Notes: generated by a model from the sequence alone, not told the origin. A stretch of DNA of 64,000 bases from Petaurus breviceps papuanus (GCA_028583685.1 JAMXIF010000043.1:6772907-6836906); one strand, 5' to 3'. Positions 1-11,379 are shown, numbered from the stretch's first letter. Numbers and translations are program-made.

Positions 1-505
1 TTCTTTGCATTGATAATAAGTATTTATCAGAAATCCTTCCACTTAGCAGCAACTTTTTTCTTTCTCTGGTTTTGTATATAGCAAGAATGACATTATCATT
101 GTTATTTAGCTCTTCCAGCAGCATGTCCATCAGAAATGGTCATTGAACATGAGTATCATATTTAGAGCACCAAAAGTCAGGTTAAAGCTCATAGATGATC
201 TACAAACTGTTTAAATCCTCTACCCTCCCTCTCTACCCCTCTGTCTCTCACCAAAATAGAAGCAGAAGAGGGCTGCACAAGACTGAGGTCTATTCTGTAC
301 TCTTCTGTTTCATGCATTGCCAAGGCTAAATAATTCATCACCAAGTGGCCAACCTGATGGTGATAAGCCTCTCCATATTTAGTTAGGCTGGTCCTCAGAA
401 AGCAACTTGGTTTGCTGCCCAGACCCTACTCAAATCCTTTCCAGCACAGTAGAAACTGCCAGGGTTCACACTAACTTGGCATAGCCTTTGAAAACCTAGG
501 GCCAA
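1..505. other. Unassigned stretch, no gene seen
   Basis: AT-rich sequence with pyrimidine-rich patches. I recognise no repeat family and no exon with splice sites. Short open frames here lack any recognisable domain. Confidence 0.5.
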
Positions 506-509
506 CTTC

Positions 510-905
510 ATACCACAATGACATATCAGAGTAGTACTTTGTGTTGGATAAACATACATAATAGAATGTTTCACTGTAAGAAATGACAAGTATGAAGGAT
601 TCAGAGAAACTTGGGAAGACTTGTATGAGTTGATATAAATAATAGAACCAGGAGAACAATTCACAAGATAACCACAATAATGTAAAGGAAAACAACCATG
701 AAAAACTTGAAAATCCTAACCAAATTGTGATTTCAGAGAACAAATGGTAAAGTACATTTTATGCCTTTTGGCAGAAAGCTGGCAAAATATTGGTGCAGGA
801 ATAAGCATAAATGTTTAGAGATGGCTAATGTAATTTGTTTTGCTTATATGCAGTTATTTTCATAAGCAAGGGTTCTAATGAGGTGGGGGGTGGTCACTGG
901 CAAAT
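510..905 (+). mobile_element. L1 LINE fragment, ORF2 3' end plus 3'UTR
   Basis: The phrases around 560-660 (bases reading 'gagaaacttgggaagact' and 'accaggagaacaattcac') match what I remember of the sense strand at the end of marsupial L1 ORF2. The G-rich patch near 880 resembles the 3'UTR. The copy is 5'-truncated and too diverged to encode protein. Similar text appears in reverse complement at 32,650-32,760. Confidence 0.65.
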
Positions 906-939
906 GACAGTACTAAACACAAAGAAAAGAATATTAAAT

Positions 940-1460
940 AAGACATTCAAAAAAGGAAAAACAAGGAAGACACGATAACTCTCTTCAAGTAGGAGAGGCT
1001 ATCACAGAAGAAATAAAGTTGTTCTGCTCAGCCCTAGAAGTCAGAACTAAGAGCAATGTGTAAAAGAGGCAATTTAGGCTTGATGCAGAAAGAAACTTTT
1101 ATCCAAAAGGGAGAGTAAGGGACTTCTTCCTATAAAGGAATGGCTAACTGAACACATCAGGCATGCTGTAAAGGGGATTCTTTTTCAAGTACTGTTTAAA
1201 CCAGAAGTGTCAAGATTATGGTTCAGAGATACAAAGGTTTGTAAAATTTCTGAGTGAGTGGGGCTAGAATAGGATTAAAATGTAATTGACATAATCAACA
1301 AAATAAAGAAAAATACAATATGGTATAGACAATGTTAATTTGTGGTTTTCTAAGTGGCAGAGATCAGTTTCTTTTCCTTTTTTTTCTAGTTTGATACCAC
1401 TGGTTAAATTATATGGCTTCTGAGGTCTCATGCAGCTCTGTGATTCTGTGAGATTGAAAG
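940..1460 (+). mobile_element. L3/CR1 LINE 3' end fragment
   Basis: Sense order of the mammalian L3/CR1 tail is visible: a segment on losing to a repressed aligned core near 960-1080, 'aggcttgatgcagaaag' at 1077, and the terminal phrase 'cagctctgtgattctgtgag' near 1433-1452. It is old and interrupted by unrelated bases between about 1,200 and 1,400. The better-preserved sense copy at 30,880-31,290 supports the assignment. Confidence 0.6.
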
Positions 1461-1639
1461 GAATAGTGAGGAGACTCATGTTGGGTAGAAATTAGGTTGT
1501 GTGATATAGTAGTCAGAGAATATAAAGGTGAGAACAAAATAAAAGGAAGGACCAGATTTAGCTCCTGGGTCAGAGGTTCTTTTCTAACAGAAAGAGAATG
1601 GATGAAGGATCAGATGCCAGGCATTGTAGCTACAACTCT

Positions 1640-1860
1640 GACACAGTACAGAAATGTTCCTAGGTAACTCCTAAAGTCTCTGAGTCTTTTTTTCCCCTCT
1701 TCTATGGATAGTAACATTCTTGAATCCCTCTTAGAATCCCACATTTCCATAAAAACTCTGCTCAAGCAATACCTTTTATTTAAAGACTTTCCTGAATCTC
1801 CCAGGTGCTGATAGACACCTATCCTCACAGACAAAAATTACTTTGATTTTTGTTTTGTCT
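1640..1860 (+). mobile_element. Old L2 3' region fragment
   Basis: The pyrimidine-rich run with 'ctgctcaagcaataccttt' and 'aagactttcctgaatctccc' follows the order of the L2 tail (a segment corresponding to shortened lists of proline-rich codons and the 3'UTR). Strongly diverged; a MIR-related origin is possible. Confidence 0.4.
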
Positions 1861-1870
1861 TTTTTCTTTT

Positions 1871-1920
1871 TCCTTCCTTCCTTCCTTCCTTCCTTCCTTC
1901 CTTCCTTCCTTCCTTCCTTT
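1871..1920 (+). repeat. (CCTT)n microsatellite
   Basis: About twelve uninterrupted CCTT units, flanked by T-rich sequence. The minus-strand open frame over it reads as repeated KEGR residues and is an artefact of the repeat. Confidence 0.97.
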
Positions 1921-2034
1921 CTTTTTTTGCATATCTAGCACTGGCTAAATTGTGGTAGTATGTTATTATGCTCTTCTGGGGGTCAGAATTATCATTCCCT
2001 CTTTCCTTCATCACCCTCCACATGTGTGGGTGAG

Positions 2035-2620
2035 TCTGCACTTCCCCAGTCCCCCCCAGAGATATCCAACTTTGGTAAGTGACTTTTCTAACAAACCCCG
2101 ATTTTCCCTTATATCAAAAATGGGAAGGAAAGTAGGTTAGTCAGTGAATCACAGCCTCCCTCAAGTCAAATTGCTGAGTTTTTTTTTGCCTAGAGAGATA
2201 GCCCAGAATAAGTCTTTCTGTTTTAGGTAATTATTATATATATATATATAATCAATAATTCTCTTCTACAGATCTGAGCCCCAGGCCTTAAATGTGCTCT
2301 AGAAAAGTATAATACAGTTGTAAAATCTATTTCTCTTTCTCAGCAAAACAACTCCTTTATTGACTCTGCTGTAATTGCACAATGAATACCCAGGCTAACA
2401 AAGCAAGGGTTAACCACATTTATCATAATAAGCAGCTTAAAAGACAAGTTAGCAGAACAATAAGCATTTTTTCCCTTAAGAAACAGAAAGAAGTTCCAGG
2501 AAATAGGCACATGGCTTCTTGAAGAAGGAGGGAAATAAAAGCAAGAAAATTCATCAGCTCTAGTCTTAGTAATTCTAACAGCTCCAGATGTAGCAACTAC
2601 CCATAGATTTTGACCACATA
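2035..2620. other. Mostly unassigned; weak MIR fragment and (TA)n
   Basis: A possible sense MIR core lies at about 2,070-2,125 ('gtaagtgacttttctaac'). A short (TA)n run is at 2,234-2,250. The stretch from 2,330 to 2,600 has no repeat I recognise and no exon-like frame. Confidence 0.4.
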
Positions 2621-2629
2621 ACCCCAGTG

Positions 2630-2730
2630 TTAGGGTCCTGGCATCCAGTCCTTAGCACAACCTAGTACTTATCACAATGCCTGGAACATAGAAGGAACTT
2701 AATGTATACTGGTGGTCCAATTGATAGTCA
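2630..2730 (+). mobile_element. MIR/L2-type tail fragment
   Basis: 'caatgcctggaacatagaag' followed by 'aacttaatg' is the usual 3' signature shared by MIR and L2 in sense orientation. Confidence 0.5.
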
Positions 2731-2917
2731 TGGCAGTTACTTCCTTCCCCAACTCTTTGGCTCAACTTCAATGCCTGGTCACTGACACCCTGCTCCCATT
2801 CCCCTAGTCTGTGCTAACCTTTCAGTGATTTCATTTCTCTCCTTCTCCTCCAAAGTCCAGAGCCTGTTAGTCACATAGTCTGAGTAATTCTTCCACAATG
2901 ATAAAATGGGAAGATAG

Positions 2918-3115
2918 AAATACATATAAATATATACACAAATATGTATTCTCATAAACATAAATACAGATATGTGTATATATGTATACATGCACAACTA
3001 TATAGATTCACATATAAGGAACACAAATATACACATATACACACACACATAGAAATATAGACACACAATACATATTCTATGAAATATGCACATTACATAT
3101 ACATATATGTATTAT
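2918..3115. repeat. AT/CA-rich microsatellite cluster
   Basis: Irregular runs of TATA, CACA and ATACAT units, including a (CA)5 block near 3,040. No protein is credible across it. Confidence 0.85.
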
Positions 3116-3119
3116 GTGT

Positions 3120-3245
3120 TTATATTTTGTCTCCTTAAAGAATGTAAACTCTTTGAGAGCAGAAATTGTTTAATTTTTGTCTTCCTATTCCCTATGTCTA
3201 ACATATAATAAGATGTAATTAAATGCTTATTTTTTGATTAATTGA
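3120..3245 (+). mobile_element. L2 LINE 3' terminus
   Basis: Ordered match to the L2 end: 'aaactctttgagagcagaaa' at about 3,146, a T-rich middle, 'taacatataataag', then 'aattaaatgcttatt'. Truncated to the 3'UTR. Confidence 0.65.
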
Positions 3246-3349
3246 AAGATTTAGGAGTAATTCAGGTGTGATTCCTCTGGAATCAGAGGAATAGACAAAA
3301 CCACTTTCAAAGGTCCCTCCCAGCTCCGTCCTCCTATGAATCAGTTCCT

Positions 3350-4040
3350 CCAGGAGACTTGCACATTGCATTCAGCAGCTGCAAATAGCAATAGGATATA
3401 GCTACAAGAGGTTAATACAAGTCAGAGCAAGGGCCCTTTAGAGTTTTCTGCTTTTAATTTCTCTTTAATGACTTGTTGGCCAGGGAATTCTCACACTGTC
3501 TTATTTAACAGCCTTTCCTGCACAATAAACTGTGCAAGGCACCCACCCTCCTGCCCACAAACCCAACAATTAAGGGATCATTTATCCTCCACAGCCTGAC
3601 AGAAACAGGAGACTGAGGAGGGCCAAGAGGAGCCTAGATTTATTAAAGTAATAAATAACCTGGAAGACCCCACCAAAGCCTCTGCAGCTCCTATCTTATT
3701 TACTTTCTTTGTGCGGCTTTCTGAGATTGGGAGATGGCAGGATTTAATTGCTTGGAAAGGATGCTGTCTAAGAATGGCACAGAGCTCCCATCTTAAAAGC
3801 AATAAAATAAAGGAAGGGAGGCCAAAAGGAACTTAATAACTGCTCTTGCTGCCAGCTCTGCTGGGCGTCAGGAAGCCAGGGTTTATGCCACGCATCTGTG
3901 TGGATAAGTATCCACCAGTGGAACCCTGTATAGACATTAAACAGGACCCAACATTGGCAGGATGGCCAGGGAAAGGCCACCTGTGGGTAAACTTTGAACA
4001 TCTTGCCAATAGCTCCATCTTTCCTTCTTTGGAATAAGGT
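3350..4040. other. Repeat-free block, candidate conserved non-coding sequence
   Basis: About 700 bases without any interspersed repeat I recognise, lying between repeat-dense flanks. Composition is more balanced than the surroundings, with several AATTA, TTTAAT and CAGCTG-like motifs. Open frames on both strands at 3,578-4,037 are short, mutually overlapping and domain-less. An unrecognised exon cannot be excluded by eye. Confidence 0.4.
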
Positions 4041-4384
4041 TTAGATCTTTGGGTGCATCTGACATGGAAATCCCAAAATAATAATGATATTTTGAGTTTA
4101 TATGTGGAACTTTAAACTTTCTCAAGTGTTTTCATGTATAAAATATATTTTGATCTATGCAGGGTTTTTTTTCTCCTAATTATAAAAAAAATATTCCACA
4201 CCTGCATTTGTCTTCAAGAATTAAACACAGCTACCATTTGTTCCTGTCTCTCCAGACTCTTTAGTGCTTTTTTCAGCTTTTCTTGGTCCTCTTCCCCTAC
4301 TGTACCTTTTACAAAACCTCCCCTTCTCAGAGGCATGCCCCTGCCTCCCCCCATTCATGACTGACTAAGATTTACAGCTCAGTT

Positions 4385-4625
4385 TCAGATGTTTTTTGAG
4401 TTATGTCTAACTTTTTGTGACCCTGTGGACCATAGCACACCAATACTGTCCACGGGGTGTTCCTGGCAAAGATATTGAAGTGGTTTTCCACTTCCTTCCT
4501 CAGTAAAGTAAACAGAGGCTAAGTGATTTTGCCAGGGTCACAGTAAGTGTCTGAAGCAAGATTTGAATTCAGGTCTTCCTAATTCCAGGCCGAACACTCT
4601 GTCCACCGAGCCACTTAGTTGCCCA
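4385..4625 (-). mobile_element. Mar1-type SINE (tRNA-like head, BovB/RTE-like tail)
   Basis: In reverse orientation: the RTE-like tail 'ttgtgaccctgtggacc' near 4,415, 'ggcaaagatattgaagtgg', the central 'cagggtcac', and the head ending 'gagccacttagttgccc'. Full length but diverged. Confidence 0.85.
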
Positions 4626-4722
4626 TAGGACACATAGCAGGCACTTAACACCTAGCAACCTCTTGCAATTCAGTATTTTCCCTCAATTAGTAAGGTTTTC
4701 TTGAAGACAAAGTATTAGGGTG

Positions 4723-4911
4723 TAAACAGTACTTTTCTTTTTCTTTTTTTCTTTTTGGAAGGCAGTTGGGGTTAAGTGACTTGCCCAAGGTCACAGGGTT
4801 AGTTTTTTTGTGTCAAGTGTCTAAGGCCGGACTTGAACTCAGGTCCTCCTGACTCTAGGGCCAGTGCTCTATTCACTGTGCTGCCTAGCCTCCCCTAAAC
4901 AGTACTTTTCT
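4723..4911 (-). mobile_element. Short A-tailed marsupial SINE with 16-bp target duplication
   Basis: The element body is 4,739-4,895. It begins with a T-rich run (reverse of the A tail), then 'ggggttaagtgacttgccc', and ends at the head near 4,890. Perfect repeats TAAACAGTACTTTTCT flank it at 4,723-4,738 and 4,896-4,911, proving retrotransposition. It lacks the RTE-like tail of Mar1, so it was probably mobilised by L1. Confidence 0.93.
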
Positions 4912-5034
4912 GTAGGAGTCATTTGTACATGGCACAGTAGCAGCTCACCTATTCAGAGCATAGCTAGGAACTAGGAAGGAAGCAAAAAAAGGTGCCTCAG
5001 TAGAAGTTTACATAGGATTTTAAAGAGTGCTCTC

Positions 5035-5210
5035 CTCACAACAACCCATTAACACAGGTCATACATATATCATTATCCTCATTTTGCAGATAGGGAAACT
5101 AAGGCTCATGGCCTAAAGTTATTCAGCTAATAAACGGCAAGGACAGGACTAGAACCTGGGACTCTGGTTTCCAAGCCCAGTATTCTTGCTACTATATGAT
5201 TCTGCTATAA
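5035..5210 (-). mobile_element. MIR SINE
   Basis: Antisense MIR order: 'cacaacaacccat', 'cctcattttgcagataggg', 'aaactaaggctca', 'agaacctgggactctgg'. Nearly the full core and head are present. Confidence 0.75.
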
Positions 5211-6015
5211 TCCATGAACTAAAATTTAGGAGCTTAATTTACTGGTGCTCACTAGCTCATCACTAAAAGCATATTTATTCTTATTTTACACAGAATTCTA
5301 ATAAACTTGGTGATCTAATTCCAACCTTCAGCAGATTGGAAACAGTAAGTTAGAAAAGGTGAGGAGGGCTACCACAGGCAGGTACACTGATAACAATAAG
5401 AAGTGGAGACAGAAAAATCATAAAAAGAAAGTATGAGAGCACCAATTCAGAAGCAAAGCAGCCTGCACTCATTTAGCAAGAAAGACCTTTAGCATAACAA
5501 CCCCTAAATACATCACTTGTATTGCAGCACAATACAATACTTGAAAGTAGTGACCCTGACAAATCAAAAGCAAAAGGTTAAATTATGTGTAGGGTCTATT
5601 TAAGAAAGCTAAGATATGAATAATAGATAGCAAAAAATGATTCCAAAAAGTTTTATTCTGTAAAAGAATAAACCCTTGGCTATCTGAAAAAAAAATGTAA
5701 TTATCTGCATGACTCATTCCCCAGTGATTTCTGAAAGACAAGATATTGCTGTCTACATATTAGATGTTCTTTTCTTACCACCATGCAAAGCAAAAATTAT
5801 CACAAACATTTCATCAATTACTTATGTGTATTCCCTCATAAGCATAACAAACAGCTCAATAAACTCGAACTTTCATTCTTTTCCATTTTCTTGTTTATTC
5901 TGCCTTCCTCTTTTCAACAATATGTTTTACATTTCTAATTCTTTTCTCTTCAGACTCAGCAACAATATTATATCTTGTAATGTTTCATGCATGTCCTTCA
6001 AAACGCTTTAAAGTC
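5210..6015. other. Unassigned stretch
   Basis: No recognised repeat. The 100-codon open frame on the plus strand at 5,709-6,011 is rich in Ser, Asn, Ile and Phe from AT-rich DNA and shows no domain or signal I trust. I do not call it a gene. Confidence 0.45.
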
Positions 6016-6019
6016 AAAA

Positions 6020-6190
6020 GCTTTGACCATTATAATAACCATGGTAAGGTATAGGACAGGCATTTTTGTTCCCACTTAATGTGTGAAGAAATTGAGGCCC
6101 AGAAGGGTTAAGAAAACTGCCCAACTTGGCAGCTACTTGTTGACAGAGTTAGCATTCAGTATTAAAGAGGGGATAACACTTCCCAAGCTA
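6020..6190 (-). mobile_element. MIR SINE
   Basis: 'gaagaaattgaggcccagaa' followed by 'gggttaagaaaactgccc' is the antisense MIR core. The following head part is diverged. Confidence 0.65.
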
Positions 6191-6439
6191 CTGATCCTGC
6201 AGTCAACATTCAGGGAAGTTCCTCTTGCAGACATGCAACCTGGCCACTGCCTCTGCAGCTGTTGAAGGCCCAGCTTCTTCAGTAGCCACAGTTACTAAAA
6301 AAACTTACCAAAGTCCTTGGCACCGTCAAATAGTTTTATCAATTGCAATGACATTACAAAAGATGCGTTTTCATCTATCTTGCTATTACATCATGAGGAT
6401 CACTAAACTTTTCCAGTTTTTAACATGCATCTGAAACTT

Positions 6440-6575
6440 CCTTTACATATTTTCTCCCTTTTTTTATATATTGTCCTTGAAAGCAGAAACTGCCTTAATT
6501 TTCTTTTCATATCTAGCACTTGGCTCCATTTTGGTAAACACTAAATAAATGCTTTTTCATTCATTCATTCATGTC
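6440..6575 (+). mobile_element. L2 LINE 3' terminus with ATTC repeat
   Basis: 'tccttgaaagcagaaact', 'catatctagcacttgg' and 'ctaaataaatgctttttc' follow the L2 3' end in sense order. A short (ATTC)4 tract closes it at about 6,557-6,572, as expected for L2 tails. Confidence 0.7.
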
Positions 6576-6579
6576 CCAA

Positions 6580-7000
6580 ATTCATTCAACTGCCAGATAT
6601 GCTGGGTAGGAGTAGAGTTCCCCTACTTGTGGGCAATGGGAAGAATGAGGATGTGCCAGTCTCTGCACGTGGCTAAGGTGGAATGAAAGGGCAAGTGATG
6701 GTAGTTGAAGAGGCTCTGGTTGGGAGATCAGGATGTCTGAGAGACTATCCACATATATGTTGAAGACTTTGCATCAGGATAGATACTGAGGCAGAAAGGA
6801 AGATGAAGAACCTTGTACTGAACTCCTTTCAAAAGAATGGGAATGACCTCAAGGCCAATGGATAACTATAGTGAGAGTCTGGATTAGGTGATCTATTTTT
6901 TAGAGTGATCCTCAAAGGAAGGAAAATTGTCATTGCTATTCAAAAGGTGGTTCTCCTAGCCTTCTATGAATGCTATGAGTATATTTTTGTAGTTAGGTAG
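6580..7000. other. Unassigned stretch
   Basis: G-rich sense strand with GGATGTGCC and GGTTGGGAGATC patches. It may be an eroded LINE, but I cannot place it in a family. Confidence 0.35.
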
Positions 7001-7009
7001 TATGTCCAT

Positions 7010-7310
7010 TTGAAGCTTATGTAGTTTTATATTTAGATTGCATACATGTTTGAAGTTTTTTGTGAAGTAGTAGACTAAATCTAATTTTTGCCAAGTTGCT
7101 TTCCAGTTTTTCTAGTAGTTTATAGATGATTTAAAAAACACCAATTGTAGTACTTTATAGATATCCCTATTAAATATTTTGCTAGATTTGCTCATTCTTT
7201 CAGCTTATATACATATTTTTGGTTTTCATTTCTGTCACCCAATGCATTTTTAACTGGGTATGTTTATTTTCTAAATTACATTTTATTTTTAAAAAATGAA
7301 TAGACCTTCC
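7010..7310 (-). mobile_element. Possible L1 ORF2 fragment
   Basis: 'gccaagttgctttccagt' with 'tttttctagtagttt' at about 7,090-7,120 resembles the antisense of L1 ORF2. The same phrase recurs in the better copy at 10,630. The rest is weakly matched. Confidence 0.5.
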
Positions 7311-7394
7311 CTTTGCCTATTAACTCATAACTAACAAGTGATCCTGTACTCCATGCACATATAAGGCTAGTCTAGCTCCCAATCAAAAAGTTTA

Positions 7395-7500
7395 CAGCAT
7401 TTTAGAATTGGGAGGGACCCTAGCAATCATTTAATCTATCCCTCATTTTATAAATGAAGAAGCTGAAGAAGTGATTTAAATGTCACATAGCTATTTGTAT
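7395..7500 (+). mobile_element. MIR-like SINE fragment ('gaattgggagggaccc' type)
   Basis: 'tagaattgggagggaccc' then 'cattttataaatgaagaag' marks a MIR-like family that recurs at 38,925, 44,560, 46,390, 53,620 and 61,676. Only the first half remains. Confidence 0.6.
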
Positions 7501-7529
7501 TTACTATCCTGCCCTAAGAGTCTCCGGAC

Positions 7530-7650
7530 AAGACATTTATTAACTCTTTTGAGCCCAGTTTCCTCATGTCCAATAGGGATTAATAGGGCTATTAGGAGCA
7601 CTGAATGACCTGAACTATGTAAAATACTTCACCAACCTTACAGACCTTTT
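7530..7650 (+). mobile_element. MIR fragment
   Basis: 'gagcccagtttcctcatg' and the following 'gggctattaggagcactgaa' fit a sense MIR core and 3' part. Confidence 0.55.
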
Positions 7651-8570
7651 AAATTTTGATTAGAAGTAGCGATAGCAGCAGCAGCCACAGCAAGGCCAAG
7701 AGCAAATTGTAGACTTCCTAAGACCCAGTCTAACAGTCTTATCAATATAGAGACCACATGGTTGACTGGGACAACATTGGAAAACAGTGGGAGAAGTCAA
7801 ACCTATTCTCATGAGTTTAAGAACTTAAAGTTTTATTTAAAGGGCAAACATACATTACTAGGAAGAAATCTCTATCAAATAAACTGCCAACAAGGAGTCA
7901 GCAGGAGATCACCAGAGGTTAAGACTAAACAAATAACCAAGAGTAGGTAGCTTATAAATTTAGATGTTTTAAAACTGAATACTCTGATTTGAGAAAATAG
8001 CTGTGGATTATCTGTGAATATAAGACAGAAGCCAGCTCTTTCTATGGCTCTACTCTAAAAAAGAATGAAGTCACTTTCTTCCTCTTGTCTTCCTTTGGTC
8101 CTTTTCAACTGTAAATATATGATTTATGATTGAAATGTCAGATCCATTTTTGAATTATTTCACTTGAGTATTATTCTTATCCACATTTCATCTAAATGAA
8201 TAATTTGAATAGTCAATAAATAATAAATAAAACGTATAATCTAAATAATGTATAATTTGAAGGTGGGATTTAAAAAGAGTTGTTGCATATTTTTTCCCAT
8301 CAGACTTTTTTCTGTACTAGGATTAAATTTGTTTTCTTTGGGCCATATCTCCATTTAGTTCTAAAGCAATGTAGAAATTGACTCAGCTTACACAAAATTA
8401 TATTACAAACAATATTCCAGGGGTGCATCTGACCCATAAAATAAGTATTTGCCTGGAACATGAGTCATGCATTATTTGTAAATACAAAGTCTGACCTCGA
8501 CTATAAGCTAAATCATGTACCAGAAAGGGGACTTGTCTCATGGCACCAAGTAAAATGGAACAAGTATAGA
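7650..8570. other. Unassigned stretch
   Basis: A small CAG/CAGCAGC patch lies near 7,670. Otherwise it is AT-rich single-copy-looking sequence with no recognisable frame, repeat or RNA. Confidence 0.45.
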
Positions 8571-8574
8571 AGAA

Positions 8575-8695
8575 GCAGACAGGATGACTACCTGTCAAGG
8601 AAGTTGTAGAGAGGAGTCTGTTTAGGTATGAGATGGACTAAATGGCTTCTTGAATCCCTTCCAATGCTGAAGGCAAGGATTCATTGATTTTAGAA
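8575..8695 (+). mobile_element. L3/CR1 3' end fragment
   Basis: 'ggaagttgtagagaggagtc' followed by 'gagatggactaaatggcttc' and 'cccttccaatgctga' is the last ~100 bases of L3 in sense orientation. Confidence 0.7.
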
Positions 8696-8774
8696 GGGGT
8701 TTGGGGAGGAGATGCTTAATTATTCTGTACCTAGGTGGGATTTTCTCATCTGTCTGATACTGACCTGAAGCATT

Positions 8775-9180
8775 TAGTTTAAGAGATGGAAGCATTTGTT
8801 AAGCACTCACTATGTACCAGGACCTCTGTCAGGCCTAGAGATATAAAGAATAAGACAATACTTACTCTTAAGCCAAGAGGGACAATTTATATGTGTGTGC
8901 ATATAGATCTCTGTATGACACATATTTGTGGGAGAGGGGTGGGAGGCAGGAGAGTGAGTGGTGTGTCTGTGTGTCTGTGTCTGTGTGTCTGTGTGTATTT
9001 AAAATAGATACAAGTCAATTAACTAGAGAAGGTACTAGCAGCCAGGGGGAATCATTAAAAGCTTTATGAAGAAGGTGACCCATAAACTGAAACTTGAATG
9101 AAACGAGGGATTCTAAAAAGAAGAGCATTCCAGGCATAGGGAACAAACAGTGAAAAAGGAAAGAGATGAGAGGTGGAATG
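8775..9180 (-). mobile_element. L2 LINE 3' region
   Basis: It starts with the reversed L2 tail ('ttgttaagcactcactatgt') and continues with 'agagcattccaggcataggg' near 9,120, in antisense order. A TG/TC microsatellite at 8,955-8,997 has expanded within it. Confidence 0.7.
8955..8997 (+). repeat. (TGTC/TG)n microsatellite
   Basis: Alternating GTGTGTCT units. The open frame across it encodes alternating Cys, Leu and Val only because of the repeat. Confidence 0.95.
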
Positions 9181-9183
9181 TTC

Positions 9184-9184
9184 T

Positions 9185-9246
<62 letters not shown>
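9184..9246 (+). repeat. Compound (GT)n(GA)n microsatellite
   Basis: About thirteen GT units switch directly into about eighteen GA units with no interruption. The length and purity suggest a currently mutable locus. Confidence 0.98.
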
Positions 9247-9249
<3 letters not shown>

Positions 9250-9369
9250 TAACTTTAGCTGCATTATAATTTGCATGAAAGAAAATGAATAGTTTTTTTC
9301 TCCACTAATTCACCCCCACAAAAAAGTTTAGCATATATTACATTGAAGGCACTGTGTTCTGTGCCATAC

Positions 9370-10850
9370 ATGATGATCCCTTTGTATTTTTTAACTAAAT
9401 TTTATTTTCTCAATTTACAAAAATCAGTATTTTCTCCTTCCCCTTCCTATTCTACACTAGTGGGAAAGGAAAAAAAAAGAAATACTTTAATAACAAATAA
9501 GCATAGTAAAGCAAAACAAATTCCCACACTGGCCCTAAAATATGTATCTCTCTTTTCTGGAATTAAGGTCGGTCATTGCACTGATCTGGAATTCTAGAGT
9601 CTAGAGTTGTTGTTTTTTAAGTTGGTTGTTTTTATAGTGTTGCTATTGTCTATATTGCTCTTCTCAATCTCCTTACTTTCCTCTTCATCATCTCACACAA
9701 CTCTTCTACAGTTTCACTGAAACCATTCTTTTTATCATTTCTTATAACTCTATAGTATTCCATTTCATTATCATAACATTTTAGTCATTCTTCAGTTGAT
9801 ACTTTCTTAATTTTCAGTATTTACTACTAGTACAAAAAAGTTGCTTTAAATATTGTTGTACATATGGATCCTTATCCCTCCCCCATAACTGTGCCATTAA
9901 AAAAGAAATCTTATTAAAGTATAGGCCTAGTAGCTGTATTGCTGGGTCAAAGGGCATACACAATTTGATAATTTGGGGGCATAGTTCCAAATTACTTTCC
10001 AGAATAGTGTTCTAATTCACAGTTCCACCAGCAAGTCATTAGTGTATTTCTTTTCCTGAAACTTCTCTAGCATTTGTCATTTTCCTTTATTGGCAATTAC
10101 GCTCATCTGATGGGTATGAGGAAGAATCTCAAAACTGTTTAAATTTGAATTTCTTTAATCATTAGTGATTTGGAATTCTTATGTGGCTATTGATAACTGG
10201 AGTTTTTTTCTTCTGAAAACTCTTTGTATTATTTGATCATTTATCATTTGGTGAATGGCTCTAATTCTTACAGATTTGAATAACTTTCTTACATATCTTG
10301 GAAAAGAGATTTTTAACAGAGAAATTTGCTATAAGGATTTTCCCCCACTTACTGCTTCTCTCCTGATTTTAGCTGTACTGATTTTTCTGTGCAAAAGTTT
10401 CTTTTTTAATTTTATGTAATCAAAATTGTCCATTTTATCTTTTGCAACCATCTCTATTCCTTGTGTGGTCCTAAACTCTTCACCTAGTCATAGATCAGAA
10501 AGGTAATTTCTCCCTGCCTCCTCTATTCATTTGTAATATCTCTTATATTAAGCCATGTAGCCATTTGGAGTTTATCTTGGTATATGATGTGAGATGTTGG
10601 TCTATACCTAGTTTTTAGTCAGTTTTCCTTCCAGTTTTCCTAGCAGTCTTGGCAGAATACTGAGTCTTTACCCCTGTAGTAGAGGTCTTTGAGTTTATCG
10701 AAAACAAGACTACTGGATTCATTTGCTTCTGAAAGTTGAATCCCCAATCTGTGCCACTGATCATTTCTCTTTCTTAATTAGTGTCAAACCCTTTTGATGA
10801 TTGCTTCTTTGTAGTATATTTTGAGCTCTGGTACTGATAGGCTCAATTGG
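9370..10850 (-). mobile_element. L1 LINE, 5'-truncated, ~1.5 kb of ORF2 and 3' end
   Basis: Antisense L1 text is continuous. The A-rich 3' end is near 9,380. 'attgctgggtcaaagggcat' is at about 9,938, 'agttccaccagcaa' near 10,020, 'ttggtgaatggct' near 10,247, 'aaaattgtccattttatctt' at 10,422, and 'gtgagatgttggtctatac' at 10,588. These are the reverse of ORF2 C-terminal coding sequence. Many small changes leave no open frame, so it is a dead copy. It abuts an antisense L2 at about 10,850. Confidence 0.85.
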
Positions 10851-10851
10851 T

Positions 10852-11375
10852 CCAGTTTATGAAGGATTTTTAAAAAGAGGAACTTGTATATGATCCTAGG
10901 GTTAATAGAGAACAACTGGGGGCCCTAGAGGGGTGGCATGGTAAGGCTTTTGCCTTAGGAAATCATTTTGACAGTTGTATTTAAAATGAATTTCAGTATA
11001 GAGGGACGTTAGCCAAGATTAATTAAAACATTATTGTAATATTTCAGGTAATAGGCAATGAGGAACTGAACCAGGGTGTTATATGCCACTAGAGAGAGAA
11101 GGGGATAGATAACAGAAAAGCTGAAACAGAAACAAGATCTGGAAACTGATTGGATATGTGGGGTATGTAAAAGTAAATTGAGGATGACACCACATCTATG
11201 AGCCTTTTTACTGAAGGTGCCCTAGATAGAAGTTGAAAAGTTTGAAAAGGGTATATGTTTGGGGGGAATGACAATGAGATCCATTTTATACATATAAAAA
11301 TACCTACTGGATATCTAGTTCAAAATGTCAAATAAGAATTTCGTGATGTAGAACTAGAGCTCACTAAAGAGACTT
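10852..11375 (-). mobile_element. L2 LINE ORF2/3' part
   Basis: Antisense L2: 'tttgacagttgtatttaaaa' region, 'gggtgttatatgcc', 'ctggaaactgattggatatg' at 11,139, then 'tggatatctagttcaaaatg'. It corresponds to the coding strand seen at 15,210-15,690, read backwards. It meets the next L2 in the opposite orientation. Confidence 0.75.
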
Positions 11376-11379
11376 GGTG

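Noticed and set aside
1838-2041. KEGR-repeat open frame, minus strand
   Set aside because: Product of the (CCTT)n microsatellite.
5709-6011. 100-codon open frame, plus strand
   Set aside because: AT-rich, Ser/Asn/Phe-biased, no domain, no Kozak-like start or conserved context.
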